A program made the position numbers and the translations under genes. This document shows, piece after piece, positions 25,671-34,564 of a DNA stretch of 64,000 nt. A model generated the notes under the pieces. It saw nothing but the letters and a program-made list of their open reading frames with translations. It searched no databases and was not told the origin of the DNA. Origin of the DNA: CAVRQM01 sp963723455 (GTDB taxonomy: Bacteria; Pseudomonadota; Alphaproteobacteria; Acetobacterales; Acetobacteraceae); assembly GCA_963723455.1 (NCBI GenBank), contig CAVRQM010000004.1, positions 1 to 64,000 on the forward strand, read 5' to 3'. Every line of letters starts with the position of its first letter. The stretch's first letter is position 1.

Positions 25671-26528
25671 CTACTGCCGCGCCGGCCCCGCGTCCAGCAG
25701 CGCGAGATCCTGCTGCGCCAGATCCGCCGTGTCGGTGTCCGGCGCCAGGCTGATCGCGCGTTCCCAGTCCTGCCGCGCGCCGGCCTCGTCGTTGCGGCGC
25801 TGGCGCAGGATGCCGCGTTCCAGCAGCGCCTCGGTGCTATCCGGGTCGGCGTCCAGCGCCCGGTCGATGTCGTCCAGCGCACGATCCAGCTGCCCCAGGT
25901 GCCGCCACGCCGAGCCGCGCAGCACCCAGGCATCGACCCGCTTCGGATCCAGCTCCAGCGCGCGCGACAGGTCGTCCTGCGCGTCGGCGAAGCGTTGCAG
26001 CGCGCCGGCGGCGATGGCGTGGTTGACCAGCAGATCCACGTCGTCCGGCAGCAGAGTCAGCGCCAGCGTCGCCGCCGCGTACGCGCGCGCGGGATCGCCG
26101 GCGATCAGCCACGCCTCATCGGCCTGATCGAAGACTTCTGCACGCGCCGGATCCGGGGCGTGGCTGTCGCTGGCCAGCGTCTCCAGCATCTGCGCGCCGC
26201 CCTGCGGGTCGCCCAGCTCGATCTTCGACAGCGCCAGGCAATGCGCGGCGGCGTCGCCGCCGTCATGCGCCTGCCAGGTCTCGGCCATGTCGCGCGCGCC
26301 GGACGGGTCGTTCGGCAGCATGGCGAGGCATTTCTCGTAGTCCGCGCCCTGCGCGATGCGCGGCGGCACCGGCGGCACCGGCAGCGGCGCGGTGTCGGCG
26401 GTCGCGGCGCTGCCCTGGTCGGCGCGCGGCGCATCCGGCGTCGCGCGCCGCGCCCACCATGCGCCGGCGCCGGCGGCCAGCAGCACGACGACGATCACAG
26501 CCCCGCCTATGGCAACTCGCCTGTCCAT
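25671..26528 (-). CDS. Membrane-anchored TPR-repeat protein
   Basis: This 285-residue protein starts MDRRVAIGG and has a single membrane span (AVIVVVLLAAGAGAWW). A Pro/Ala-rich linker (about residues 30-65) precedes a helical domain. The last 120 residues contain at least three TPR units, e.g. FADAQDDLSRALELDPKRVD and LDRALDDIDRALDADPDSTE. TPRs mediate protein contacts, so a periplasmic scaffold role is possible; no specific function can be given. It is divergent from the dehydrogenase gene, with 58 bases between the starts. Confidence 0.8.
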   Translation of the reverse strand: MDRRVAIGGAVIVVVLLAAGAGAWWARRATPDAPRADQGSAATADTAPLPVPPVPPRIAQGADYEKCLAMLPNDPSGARDMAETWQAHDGGDAAAHCLALSKIELGDPQGGAQMLETLASDSHAPDPARAEVFDQADEAWLIAGDPARAYAAATLALTLLPDDVDLLVNHAIAAGALQRFADAQDDLSRALELDPKRVDAWVLRGSAWRHLGQLDRALDDIDRALDADPDSTEALLERGILRQRRNDEAGARQDWERAISLAPDTDTADLAQQDLALLDAGPARQ

Positions 26529-26586
26529 GCGGTTCGCAGTGTAATGCGGCGCTGAGGGCGGCCGCAAACCGGCCGATGGAGCGCGC

Positions 26587-27438
26587 ATGCAGCTGCTGAT
26601 CTTCGGCCTCGGCTATAGCGGCGCCGCGATCGCCCGCGATGCCGTCGCCGCCGGCCACGATGTAGTCGCCGCCGGCCGCGACCCGGCCGGCATCGTGGCG
26701 CCGGCGGGCGTGCGCGTGGTGGCGTTCGACGCGGCGGCAACGGCGGTGGTGGCGGCCAGCCACGTGGTGTCGACCGCGCCGCCGGGACCGCAGGGCGATC
26801 CGGTGCTGCAGGCCTACGCGCCGGCGCTGGCCGCCGCCCCGGCGCTGCGCTGGCTCGGCTACCTGTCCACCACCGGCGTCTATGGCGATCGCGGCGGCGG
26901 CTGGGTCGATGAGCGCACCGAGCCGGCCCCCGGCCAGCCGCGCAGCATCCGCCGGCTGCAGGCCGAGCAGCAATGGCGCGCGCTTGCCGGCGACCGCCTG
27001 ATGCTGGACCTGTTCCGCACGGCCGGCATCTATGGCCCCGGCCGCTCGCCGCTGGACGAGCTGCGCGGCGGGCGGGCGCGGCGGATCGGCAAGCCGGGCC
27101 ACGCCTTCGGCCGCATCCATCGCGACGACATCGCCGGCGCGGTGCTGGCGGCGGCCGAGCAGGTCAGGGCGCCCGGCGCTCGCGTGCTGCATCTGTCCGA
27201 CGACGTGCCGGCGGAGGTCGCCGAAGTGACCGCCGAGGCCGCCCGCCTGCTCGGCGTGCCGCCCCCGCCGGTGGTCCCGTTCGAGGCCGCCGCGCCGGGC
27301 ATGAGCGAGATGGCGCGCAGCTTCTGGACCGAGAACCGCCGCGTGGACAGCCGCCTGACCCAGCAATGGCTGGGCCGCGCCTGGCGCTATCCAGGCTTCC
27401 GCGAGGGACTTGCGGCGATCCTCGCGGGCGGGGAATAG
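26587..27438 (+). CDS. NAD(P)-binding SDR/epimerase-like protein
   Basis: This 283-residue atypical extended short-chain dehydrogenase has a Rossmann start LLIFGLGYSGAAIARDAVAA, a central STTGVYGDRGGGWVDE with the catalytic-type tyrosine region, and a C-terminal ENRRVDSRLTQQWLGRAWRY. It resembles the YeeZ-type group, whose substrates are unknown. ATG 26587 follows directly after a short divergent promoter region shared with the TPR gene. Its end is 15 bases from the end of the convergent methyltransferase gene. Confidence 0.82.
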   Translation: MQLLIFGLGYSGAAIARDAVAAGHDVVAAGRDPAGIVAPAGVRVVAFDAAATAVVAASHVVSTAPPGPQGDPVLQAYAPALAAAPALRWLGYLSTTGVYGDRGGGWVDERTEPAPGQPRSIRRLQAEQQWRALAGDRLMLDLFRTAGIYGPGRSPLDELRGGRARRIGKPGHAFGRIHRDDIAGAVLAAAEQVRAPGARVLHLSDDVPAEVAEVTAEAARLLGVPPPPVVPFEAAAPGMSEMARSFWTENRRVDSRLTQQWLGRAWRYPGFREGLAAILAGGE

Positions 27439-27453
27439 CGCCGGCGACCGCCG

Positions 27454-28158
27454 TCAGCCGCGCGCCTCGCCCAGCAGCATGAACAGGTTGGAGCTGAACG
27501 GCCCGAGCCGGATCCCGGTGCTGCCGATCTGCACCGGCCGGCCGGCGGGCGCCGCAGCCGCCGCTAGCCGGCGCAGCCGGGCGCTGGTCATCAGGATCAG
27601 GTTGTTCGGCTCGCTCCAGTCCTGCTTGCCCAGCGCGCGGCAGGCTACGGCGAAGCTGGCGTTGGTCCAGTGCAGGAACGGGATGCCGGTGTGGTGCTCG
27701 ACCGGGAAGAAGCGGTGCGGCACGGTGATGAAGGCCACGTGCGCGACGCGCGCCAGCTCGGCCACGAACGCCGCCTGCGCGGCGGGGCTGCCGACATGCT
27801 CCAGCACCGCGTTGCTGGTGGCGATGTCGAACGCGCGGTCCGCGAAGGGCAGGGGGTCGCCCGGCTCGATCTGCCGGTAGGCCACTTGCGGGAAGGCCGC
27901 CTGGAACTGCTGCGCGGCGCCCAGCCCGACTGCGGTGACCCGGTGCAGGTCGGGGTATTTGCGCTCCAGCACGTTCGCCGCCTCCCCGACCACGTCGGAC
28001 ACCCCGACATCGAGGATGCTGCTGGCCGACGTCGGTCGCGCCAGGCGCATGAAGTCGCGGAAGATGCTGTCGCGGGCGGCGACGACGAGGCGCTCGGCCA
28101 GTGAGCCGGGCCTGGCGACCTGATAGTATCGCTGATCGACCAGTCCGTCGGCAGCCAT
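27454..28158 (-). CDS. Class I SAM-dependent methyltransferase
   Basis: This 234-residue protein has motif I SSILDVGVSDVVGEAANVLE near residue 46, the motif IV region RAFDIATSNAVLEHVGSP near residue 110 and an HRFFPVEHHTGIPFLHWT loop seen in methyltransferases of glycan clusters. The upstream DUF2142 membrane-protein gene is on the same strand (33 bases apart), which points to modification of a surface polysaccharide or lipid carrier product. The substrate is unknown. Confidence 0.82.
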   Translation of the reverse strand: MAADGLVDQRYYQVARPGSLAERLVVAARDSIFRDFMRLARPTSASSILDVGVSDVVGEAANVLERKYPDLHRVTAVGLGAAQQFQAAFPQVAYRQIEPGDPLPFADRAFDIATSNAVLEHVGSPAAQAAFVAELARVAHVAFITVPHRFFPVEHHTGIPFLHWTNASFAVACRALGKQDWSEPNNLILMTSARLRRLAAAAAPAGRPVQIGSTGIRLGPFSSNLFMLLGEARG

Positions 28159-28191
28159 CGCCTCTGTCTCCGCTCCAGCCCGGCCTGCGTC

Positions 28192-29622
28192 CTATGGTCC
28201 CATGTAGTAGCGGCTGACAAGCGTGGTCAGCACCACCGGCGGCGACGCCGCCGCCAGCGCCAGCACCGCGAGCAAGGCCGGCGGGCGGAACGCGGCGGCC
28301 CAACGGCCCAGATTCGGCATGCCCAACGCCAGCGCCGGCAGCAGGGGCAGAAAGTAACGGCCCTGAATGCCCTCGATGACGGTGCCGCGCAGCGGCGTCC
28401 AGATCAGGTACAACGACAGGAACACAGCGGCGGCGGCGGCTAGAGCCGCAATGGCTGCGAGCGTGCGCCGCCACGGACTACGCTCCGCGTCCGGCGTCAT
28501 CGCGCTGAGCAGGGCGAGCGGCATGATCCAGCGTGCCGTCTCGACGAAGCCGGACGGCAGCGCCGTGTCCAACCAGCCGAGAATGCCGACCATGCTCTCG
28601 ACATATAGCCGCCAGCGTTGTGCGATGCTGTTGGCGATCACCTGCGCCAGCACGAACGGGTGATGCACCAGCCGCATCGCCTGCGCCCTCGGGTCGACGC
28701 CGCTGGTTGCGAGTCCGAGGTCGCGGCTGACATGCAGCGACCACAGCAGCGCGGCCAGCGCCCCGCCCGCGGCCAGCCACCACCGCGCCCGTCCCGCCGG
28801 CGCGGGCAGCAGCAGCGGCAGCGCCGCGAGCGGCAGATAGGGCGGCTTGGCCGTGACCACGATCCCCAGGCACACCGCGAGTGCCGTCAGGGTCCACGCC
28901 CGCGGCAGCTGCAGCGGGCGGGATCGCGCCCGATCCACGAGCGCCACCGCCAGCGCTGCCACTGGGATCAGCAGCGCATCCTGCGTGGCTGATGCAGCCA
29001 GCGCCAGGCTCATGGGGAGCACCAGAATCGCCGAGATCGCGATGCGGGTCCGCCGCGCCACAGCCAGCGCCAGTGCTCCCAGCACCGCCGCGGCCACCGC
29101 GTCGAACACGCGCATCAGCCGCAGCGTATCAACGATGTGCAACCGGCCAAGCCGGCCGATCAGCGCCGCCGGGACGGCTGCGGCGTAGAGAAAGGGCGGG
29201 TACATCGCGGTGTTCGGGAACGCCATCGGCCCCGGGCGGTGCGACCATCGCACGCTGCCGCCCTGCTTGGTCATGGCATGCGTCATCTTCGCGTCGGCAT
29301 GGAAGGGTAGGCTCCGGGTTGCCGCGAACGCATCCAGCAACGCCGGATCACTGATGCCGCCAACGGCGTTCGGCATCCGTTCGCCGAGCAGGCCCCCCAG
29401 GCCGATCTGGATGATTCGCTCGACATGGGCGGGTTCGTCGGCGTTCTGCCACGGTGGCATGACCCAGGCGACTGTGGCGCCGAAAACGCTTGCCCAGCAG
29501 ATGTACAGGACCGGCAGCCAGCGCAGCCCGACCGAGTAGGCGCGCGTCATCGCTTCGGCCAATCTCCATCCTAGGCCCGTGTGAGGCTCCCGCTCTCGTC
29601 GATAGGTCGGCGCAGAACTCAT
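28192..29622 (-). CDS. DUF2142 family polytopic membrane protein
   Basis: This 476-residue protein has about eleven membrane segments. The first loop carries MPPWQNADEPAHVERIIQIG, a conserved acidic sequence of DUF2142 proteins that parallels the catalytic loop of GT-C glycosyltransferases, and PLRGTVIEGIQGRYFLPLLP near the C-terminus is a second landmark. DUF2142 proteins are common in O-antigen and capsule clusters and are thought to move sugars or glycans at the membrane. ATG 29622 starts just before the basic N-terminus. It is divergent from a second methyltransferase gene. Confidence 0.82.
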   Translation of the reverse strand: MSSAPTYRREREPHTGLGWRLAEAMTRAYSVGLRWLPVLYICWASVFGATVAWVMPPWQNADEPAHVERIIQIGLGGLLGERMPNAVGGISDPALLDAFAATRSLPFHADAKMTHAMTKQGGSVRWSHRPGPMAFPNTAMYPPFLYAAAVPAALIGRLGRLHIVDTLRLMRVFDAVAAAVLGALALAVARRTRIAISAILVLPMSLALAASATQDALLIPVAALAVALVDRARSRPLQLPRAWTLTALAVCLGIVVTAKPPYLPLAALPLLLPAPAGRARWWLAAGGALAALLWSLHVSRDLGLATSGVDPRAQAMRLVHHPFVLAQVIANSIAQRWRLYVESMVGILGWLDTALPSGFVETARWIMPLALLSAMTPDAERSPWRRTLAAIAALAAAAAVFLSLYLIWTPLRGTVIEGIQGRYFLPLLPALALGMPNLGRWAAAFRPPALLAVLALAAASPPVVLTTLVSRYYMGP

Positions 29623-29768
29623 CGCTTTCCAGCCTCCAACGTGAGGACGAGGATGCCACGCACGGCTGTCAGCCGCGATGGTTGCGGCTTGCAGCGTGAT
29701 CGTGCCATCGCTGCGCGCTGGAGTCGCGACCGTGACGGGCCAGCAGGCTACAGCAGGAGACACACGCG

Positions 29769-30560
29769 GTGGATTTTCACAAATTTGAGCAGCGCGCGCC
29801 GTCGCCACAGACCGCGGTGGACATCTTCAAGGGTCGCTGGGCGTCCGACCTCGCCCCCGTGCTGCCCGGCGTCGTCTCAGGCGCGGTGCCGTTGTTCGCC
29901 GATTCCGATACAAGGCCGCGCATCGCCGCTGATCGGTTCGGCTGCGACGGCTCGCTCGCCGGCCTGCGCGTGCTGGAGCTGGGGCCGTTGGAAGCCGCGC
30001 ATACCTGGCGTCTTGAGCGGCTCGGCGCGGCGTCGGTGGTGGCGGTCGAGGCGAACGCCGAGGCGTACCTGAAATGCCTGATCGTCAAGGAGTTGCTTGG
30101 CCTGCACGCACGGTTTGAGTTCGGCGATGTGCTGGAATACCTGGATGCGCGGCTGGCGGACGGCGCGGTAGGTCGGTTCGATCTCGTCTTCTGCTCCGGC
30201 GTTTTGTATCACATGGCCGATCCGCTGCGCCTGATCGAGCTGATGGCGCGCAGCGCCGATCGCTGCTTCGTCTGGACGCATTTCTACCGGGACGGCCTAC
30301 CGGATCGGCGGGCCCGCTCTGAAAGCCGCGGCGGGTTCGAGGCGACATACTGGGTGCATGACTATGGCGAGACCAGCGCCGAGGGCGGCTTCTGGGGCGG
30401 CAACAAGCCACAGGCCGCCTGGCTGGGCCGCGACGACATACTCGCGGCATTCCGGCATTTCGGCCTGGACGACATCCAGATCGCCTTCGAATCGCCGGAT
30501 ACGCCCGGCGGCCCCAGCTTTGCGTTCACCGCGCTCCGCTCACTGTCGAGCGCACATTAG
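29769..30560 (+). CDS. SAM-dependent methyltransferase
   Basis: This 263-residue protein starts at GTG 29769, with AGGAG about 10 bases upstream. The SAM-binding motif is LAGLRVLELGPLEAAHTWRL near residue 64, followed by the acidic VVAVEANAEAYLK. The catalytic-region motif is RFDLVFCSGVLYHMADPLRL near residue 137. The aromatic-rich C-terminal half (EATYWVHDYGETSAEGGFWG) is typical of methyltransferases in surface-glycan clusters. It is followed after 4 bases by the YfhO-type gene. Confidence 0.82.
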   Translation: MDFHKFEQRAPSPQTAVDIFKGRWASDLAPVLPGVVSGAVPLFADSDTRPRIAADRFGCDGSLAGLRVLELGPLEAAHTWRLERLGAASVVAVEANAEAYLKCLIVKELLGLHARFEFGDVLEYLDARLADGAVGRFDLVFCSGVLYHMADPLRLIELMARSADRCFVWTHFYRDGLPDRRARSESRGGFEATYWVHDYGETSAEGGFWGGNKPQAAWLGRDDILAAFRHFGLDDIQIAFESPDTPGGPSFAFTALRSLSSAH

Positions 30561-30564
30561 CGCC

Positions 30565-33330
30565 TTGGATCAGGGCGCCTCGCATTGCCGGCTTCCGGCG
30601 CGGCATGTGCGGCACGCATGGCTGCGATCGGGCGCGGCTCTGGATCGTTGGCTGCTGGTGCTGCTGCCGCTGGTGGTGCAGCTGCCTAACCTGCTGCACC
30701 TGATCGACAGCAATCCGCTGCTGGTGCTGTCGATGCTGGGGAAGGGCGGCCATCCGGCGCTGCTGCCGGGCCTGCCCGGCTGGATCGACCCGAACATCGG
30801 CTCCACCACGCAGGCGCTGGGCCACGTGGCCGCCAAATCCTGGCTGGCCGGGCGTGTCCCGTGGTGGAACCCCTACACCGGAGTCGGAGTGCCGCTGGCC
30901 GCCGAGACCTCGCCGGGCGCGCTGTTCCTGCCGTTCGTGCTGCTGCTGCATTTCACTGCCGATGGCCTGATCTGGCTCCGCGTGGCGATGCAGGCGGTGG
31001 CTGGTGTGGCGACCTATGAGCTGTTGCGTCAGCTTGGATTGCGGCGCGGCGCGTGCCTGGTGGGCGGCATCCTGTATGCCTTCAACGGCACCTTGGCTTG
31101 GCTGCCACATGGGCCGGAGCGGGCCTCGGCGTTCCTGCCGCTGATCCTGCTGGGCGTGGAGCGGGCGCGCTGGCGGGCGGTGGCGGGCCGGCCGCTGGGC
31201 TGGCTGCTGCTGGTCGCGGGCCTCGCATGGTCGTTGTACGCCGGGTTCCCGGAAACCGCGTTTCTCGACGGGCTGTTCGCGGCCGCCTGGGCGATGCTGC
31301 GGCTGATTGCCCCCGGCGGGGAACCGGGCGCAATCTGGCAGGTGCGTGCGCGGCTGGCGGGCAAGCTGGTGGCGGGGGCCATCGTGGCGCTGCTTGTTGC
31401 CACCCCAGCCGTGTGGCCCTTCTTGCAATACCTTGGGATGTCGGAGGTGGGTCTGCACGCCGACGCCTTCGCTTACGCGGCGCTGGCCCGCGCCGCGTTC
31501 CCGATGTTCGTGTTGCCCTATCTATACGGCCCGATTGCCAGCTTCGGGTATGTCTCCCCAAACGGTCCAACCTGGTTTGCTTGGGGCAATGTGGGTGGCT
31601 ATGTCGGCATCGCCGCTGCAGTCCTGGCGCTTGCCGGGCTGCTGGTCCGGCGCGAGGCGGCGCTGCGTTGGCTGCTGGCGGGCTGGATTGCGCTGTGCCT
31701 GGCCAAGACTGCCGCCGAGCCTGTGATCACCGGGCTGTTCAATGTCATTCCGTTCATGGCGCAGACCGCGTTCTTTCGCTACTCCGAGCCGAGCTGGACG
31801 TTGGCGGCGATCGTTCTGGCGGCGCTGGCGGTGGATCACTGGCTGCGCCACGGCGCCATGCCGCGCCGGGCTGCGCTGGCTGCTGCGCTGGGGGCCATGC
31901 TGCTGGCGCTGGCGCTGGCGCTGGCGTGGCCCACCTTGCAGCAACTCGCCGCGCTGGCGAGCCATCGCCGCGTGCCGCTGCTGGGCTTGGCCGGGGCGCC
32001 GTTCTTTGCCGCGGTCTCGGTCGCCTGGGCGGTGCTGGTGACGTTGGCTATGGCCGCCCTGCTGGCTGGTTCGCCACGACGCTGGCGGGCGCTGGCGCTG
32101 TTCGGGCTGGTCTGCGCGGACGCCGTGGCGATGTTTGCCGCGCCGCAACTTTCGGCGTCGCGCGGCACCCGGCTCGACCGCCGCCCCTTGCAGTTCCTGC
32201 AGGCGCATCTGGGACTGCAGCGGTTCTACTCGCTGGGCGCGATCCCGCCGAATTACGGGGCGATGTTCGGCATTGCCGCGATCAACGACGACATGCTGCC
32301 GGTGCCGGAAAACTGGGCGCAGCATATCAACCGCGTGCTCGATCCGGCCACCGATCCGGGACTGTTCATCGGATCCGTGGCCGCGCGCACGCCGGACACC
32401 GACCCGCGCGCCTTGCTGGCGCGGCGGCTGGACGCCTATCGGGATCTCGGCGTCCGCTACATCGTCACGCTCGACGGCGACAACTCGTTGCGCCTGACCG
32501 CTTCCACCGCCGTGGCCGACGCGCCGTTGAAACCGCTTGAGCTCGTCAGCGGGTCGCAGGTGTCCGGCAGGATCTCGGCGAGCTTCGTGCCGGGACGCGA
32601 CCTGGAAGCGCTCGGGGTCACCTTCGGCACGTATCGCGGCCTGTCTGACGGGGCGGCCGCGCTGTCGGTCTGCACGCCGCGCGCGTGCGCGTCCGGCCAC
32701 GCCGACCTGGCGAGCGCCGGCGACGAGCGGAGCCTGCCGATCCCGCTGTCTCCGCCGCTGGCTGTCCAGCGAGGCGATGCGCTGACCTTCACGCTGCGCC
32801 ATGACGGCGGCCACAAGCCGGTCGCGCTCTGGCTGGCCCGGGGCAGCATGGCGACTTTGGATGCCGGCGCACCCGCCGGCTATGGCCCGATCATCGGCAG
32901 CGAGGCGCCCCGCCCGGGCCTGGATCTGCCGCGGGTGTTCCGTGGCGAGGTCATGGACATCTTCCAGCTGCCCGGCGCGGCGGCGTACGTGTCCTCCGAC
33001 CCGGCCTGCACCCTGGTTACGCAAGGCCGTCTGGAGGTCACGGCGGACTGCGCCTCGCCCGCGACGCTGACCCGGCGCGAGCTGTCGTTTCCCGGCTGGA
33101 CCGCACGCCTGGACGGCCGGCCGGTGACGCTGGGTGCGCGCGGCATATTCCAGACCGTCGCCTTGCCGGCCGGCCGCTCGCAGGTGCGCTTCGCCTACGC
33201 CCCGCCGCACGTCCGGCTCGCCTATGCCGCGGCCGCATCGGGCGTGCTGTGGATGCTGCTCGCGGCGGCGGCGGCGCGCGCCCGTCGCCGCGCCGGCCCG
33301 GGCTGGCGCGGGGCAAGCGGCGGCTTGTAG
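30565..33330 (+). CDS. YfhO-like large membrane protein
   Basis: About 921 residues with 12 or more membrane segments in the N-terminal two thirds, then a soluble extracytoplasmic domain (residues about 560-880) and a final membrane helix. The YfhO-type landmark VPWWNPYTGVGVPLAAETSP is near residue 100, followed by ILYAFNGTLAWLPHGPERAS. YfhO proteins of Gram-positive bacteria glycosylate lipoteichoic acid; in Proteobacteria they accompany glycan genes. No ATG lies near the upstream stop; TTG 30565 or a GTG near 30604 could start it. The 9-base gap to lptF suggests co-transcription with LPS export. Confidence 0.8.
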   Translation: MDQGASHCRLPARHVRHAWLRSGAALDRWLLVLLPLVVQLPNLLHLIDSNPLLVLSMLGKGGHPALLPGLPGWIDPNIGSTTQALGHVAAKSWLAGRVPWWNPYTGVGVPLAAETSPGALFLPFVLLLHFTADGLIWLRVAMQAVAGVATYELLRQLGLRRGACLVGGILYAFNGTLAWLPHGPERASAFLPLILLGVERARWRAVAGRPLGWLLLVAGLAWSLYAGFPETAFLDGLFAAAWAMLRLIAPGGEPGAIWQVRARLAGKLVAGAIVALLVATPAVWPFLQYLGMSEVGLHADAFAYAALARAAFPMFVLPYLYGPIASFGYVSPNGPTWFAWGNVGGYVGIAAAVLALAGLLVRREAALRWLLAGWIALCLAKTAAEPVITGLFNVIPFMAQTAFFRYSEPSWTLAAIVLAALAVDHWLRHGAMPRRAALAAALGAMLLALALALAWPTLQQLAALASHRRVPLLGLAGAPFFAAVSVAWAVLVTLAMAALLAGSPRRWRALALFGLVCADAVAMFAAPQLSASRGTRLDRRPLQFLQAHLGLQRFYSLGAIPPNYGAMFGIAAINDDMLPVPENWAQHINRVLDPATDPGLFIGSVAARTPDTDPRALLARRLDAYRDLGVRYIVTLDGDNSLRLTASTAVADAPLKPLELVSGSQVSGRISASFVPGRDLEALGVTFGTYRGLSDGAAALSVCTPRACASGHADLASAGDERSLPIPLSPPLAVQRGDALTFTLRHDGGHKPVALWLARGSMATLDAGAPAGYGPIIGSEAPRPGLDLPRVFRGEVMDIFQLPGAAAYVSSDPACTLVTQGRLEVTADCASPATLTRRELSFPGWTARLDGRPVTLGARGIFQTVALPAGRSQVRFAYAPPHVRLAYAAAASGVLWMLLAAAAARARRRAGPGWRGASGGL

Positions 33331-33339
33331 GATGCGGAC

Positions 33340-34563
33340 ATGGCGTCCGATGTCTCCTCCGCCCGACCGCGCGATCCGACCGCACGGGCCAAGCCGCGCG
33401 GCTCCCGCCAGATCGACCGCTATATCCTGCGCCAGCTCGCGATCGCGCTGGTCGCGGTCACCGGCGGCCTGGTGGCGCTGATCTGGCTGACCCAGTCGCT
33501 GCGCTTCGTCGAGCTGGTGGTCAATCGCGGCCTGTCGGTGCGGGTGTTCTTCCAGCTGACCAGCCTGCTGATCCCCAACTTCGTCGCGGTGATCCTGCCG
33601 ATCACCACCTTCGTCGTGGTGCAGTTCGTATATCAGCGCCTCGCCGGCGACCGCGAGCTGACGGTGATGCGCGCGGCCGGCCTGTCGCCGCTGGCGCTCG
33701 CCCGCCCGGCGCTGCGGCTGGCCGCCCTGGCGATGGCCGCGTGCTTCGTGCTGAACCTGTGGGTGGTGCCGGGCAGCTTCGCCGCGTTCCGGCAGTTCCA
33801 GTTCGAGATCCGCAACCGCGTCGCCGCCTTCCTGCTGCAGGAAGGCGTGTTCACCCCGGTCTCGGACGATCTCGTGGTCTATGTCCGCTCACGCGATGCC
33901 GACGGCACGCTGCATGGCATCCTGGTCGATGACGCGCGTGACAAGAACAGCCACGCCACCATCATCGCCGAGCGCGGCCGGCTGGTGGCCGGCACCGCCG
34001 GCGCGCCGCGGGTGTTGCTGTGGAACGGCAGCCGCGAGGAACTGGACCGGCAGACCGGGCGGCTGAACGTGCTGACCTTCGCGCAGAACGCGCTCGATCT
34101 GACAAGCGACGCGCATGGCGACGAGCAGCGGTTCCGCGACGCCTCGGAGATGTCGCTGGGCGAACTGCTGCATCCGGCGCCCGGCGCGGTGGCGCCGCGC
34201 GACCTGCCGCGCCTGCTGGTCGAGGCGAACCGGCGGCTGGCCACGCCCTTCACCGCGCTCAGCTTCAGCATGGTCGCCCTGGTCGCGGTGCTGATGGGCG
34301 GCTTCCGCCGGCACGGGAACCTGCTGCGCCCGCTGGTCGCGGTGCTGGTGGTGGTCGGCCTGCTGGCCGCCGGGCTGGCGCTGGTCAACCTGGCGCAGCG
34401 CCATCCGGCGCTGATCCCGCTGCTGTGGCTGCAGGCGATCGGCCCCGGCGTGCTCGCTTTCTGGCTGCTGACCCGCGGCCAGAGGCGGCCGGTGGGCGCG
34501 CCCGAGGCGTGGCGGGTGATCGGGGCCGGCGGGGGCACCGGCGCGGGAGCGGGGGCCGGCTGA
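33340..34563 (+). CDS. lptF: LPS export ABC transporter permease LptF
   Basis: LptF and LptG form the inner-membrane permease that, with the LptB ATPase, lifts LPS out of the membrane into the LptC-LptA-LptD bridge. This 407-residue YjgP/YjgQ-family protein begins RQIDRYILRQLAIALVAVTG and has the conserved coupling region FVYQRLAGDRELTVMRAAGL near residue 95. A periplasmic jellyroll is followed by three C-terminal membrane helices with LATPFTALSFSMVALVAVLM. It is immediately followed by lptG (one base between stop and start). Confidence 0.92.
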   Translation: MASDVSSARPRDPTARAKPRGSRQIDRYILRQLAIALVAVTGGLVALIWLTQSLRFVELVVNRGLSVRVFFQLTSLLIPNFVAVILPITTFVVVQFVYQRLAGDRELTVMRAAGLSPLALARPALRLAALAMAACFVLNLWVVPGSFAAFRQFQFEIRNRVAAFLLQEGVFTPVSDDLVVYVRSRDADGTLHGILVDDARDKNSHATIIAERGRLVAGTAGAPRVLLWNGSREELDRQTGRLNVLTFAQNALDLTSDAHGDEQRFRDASEMSLGELLHPAPGAVAPRDLPRLLVEANRRLATPFTALSFSMVALVAVLMGGFRRHGNLLRPLVAVLVVVGLLAAGLALVNLAQRHPALIPLLWLQAIGPGVLAFWLLTRGQRRPVGAPEAWRVIGAGGGTGAGAGAG

Positions 34564-34564
34564 C

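Noticed and set aside
31522..33210. 562-codon open frame antisense to the YfhO-type gene
   Set aside because: It is Arg/Gln-rich composition noise opposite a clear membrane protein, with no family similarity.
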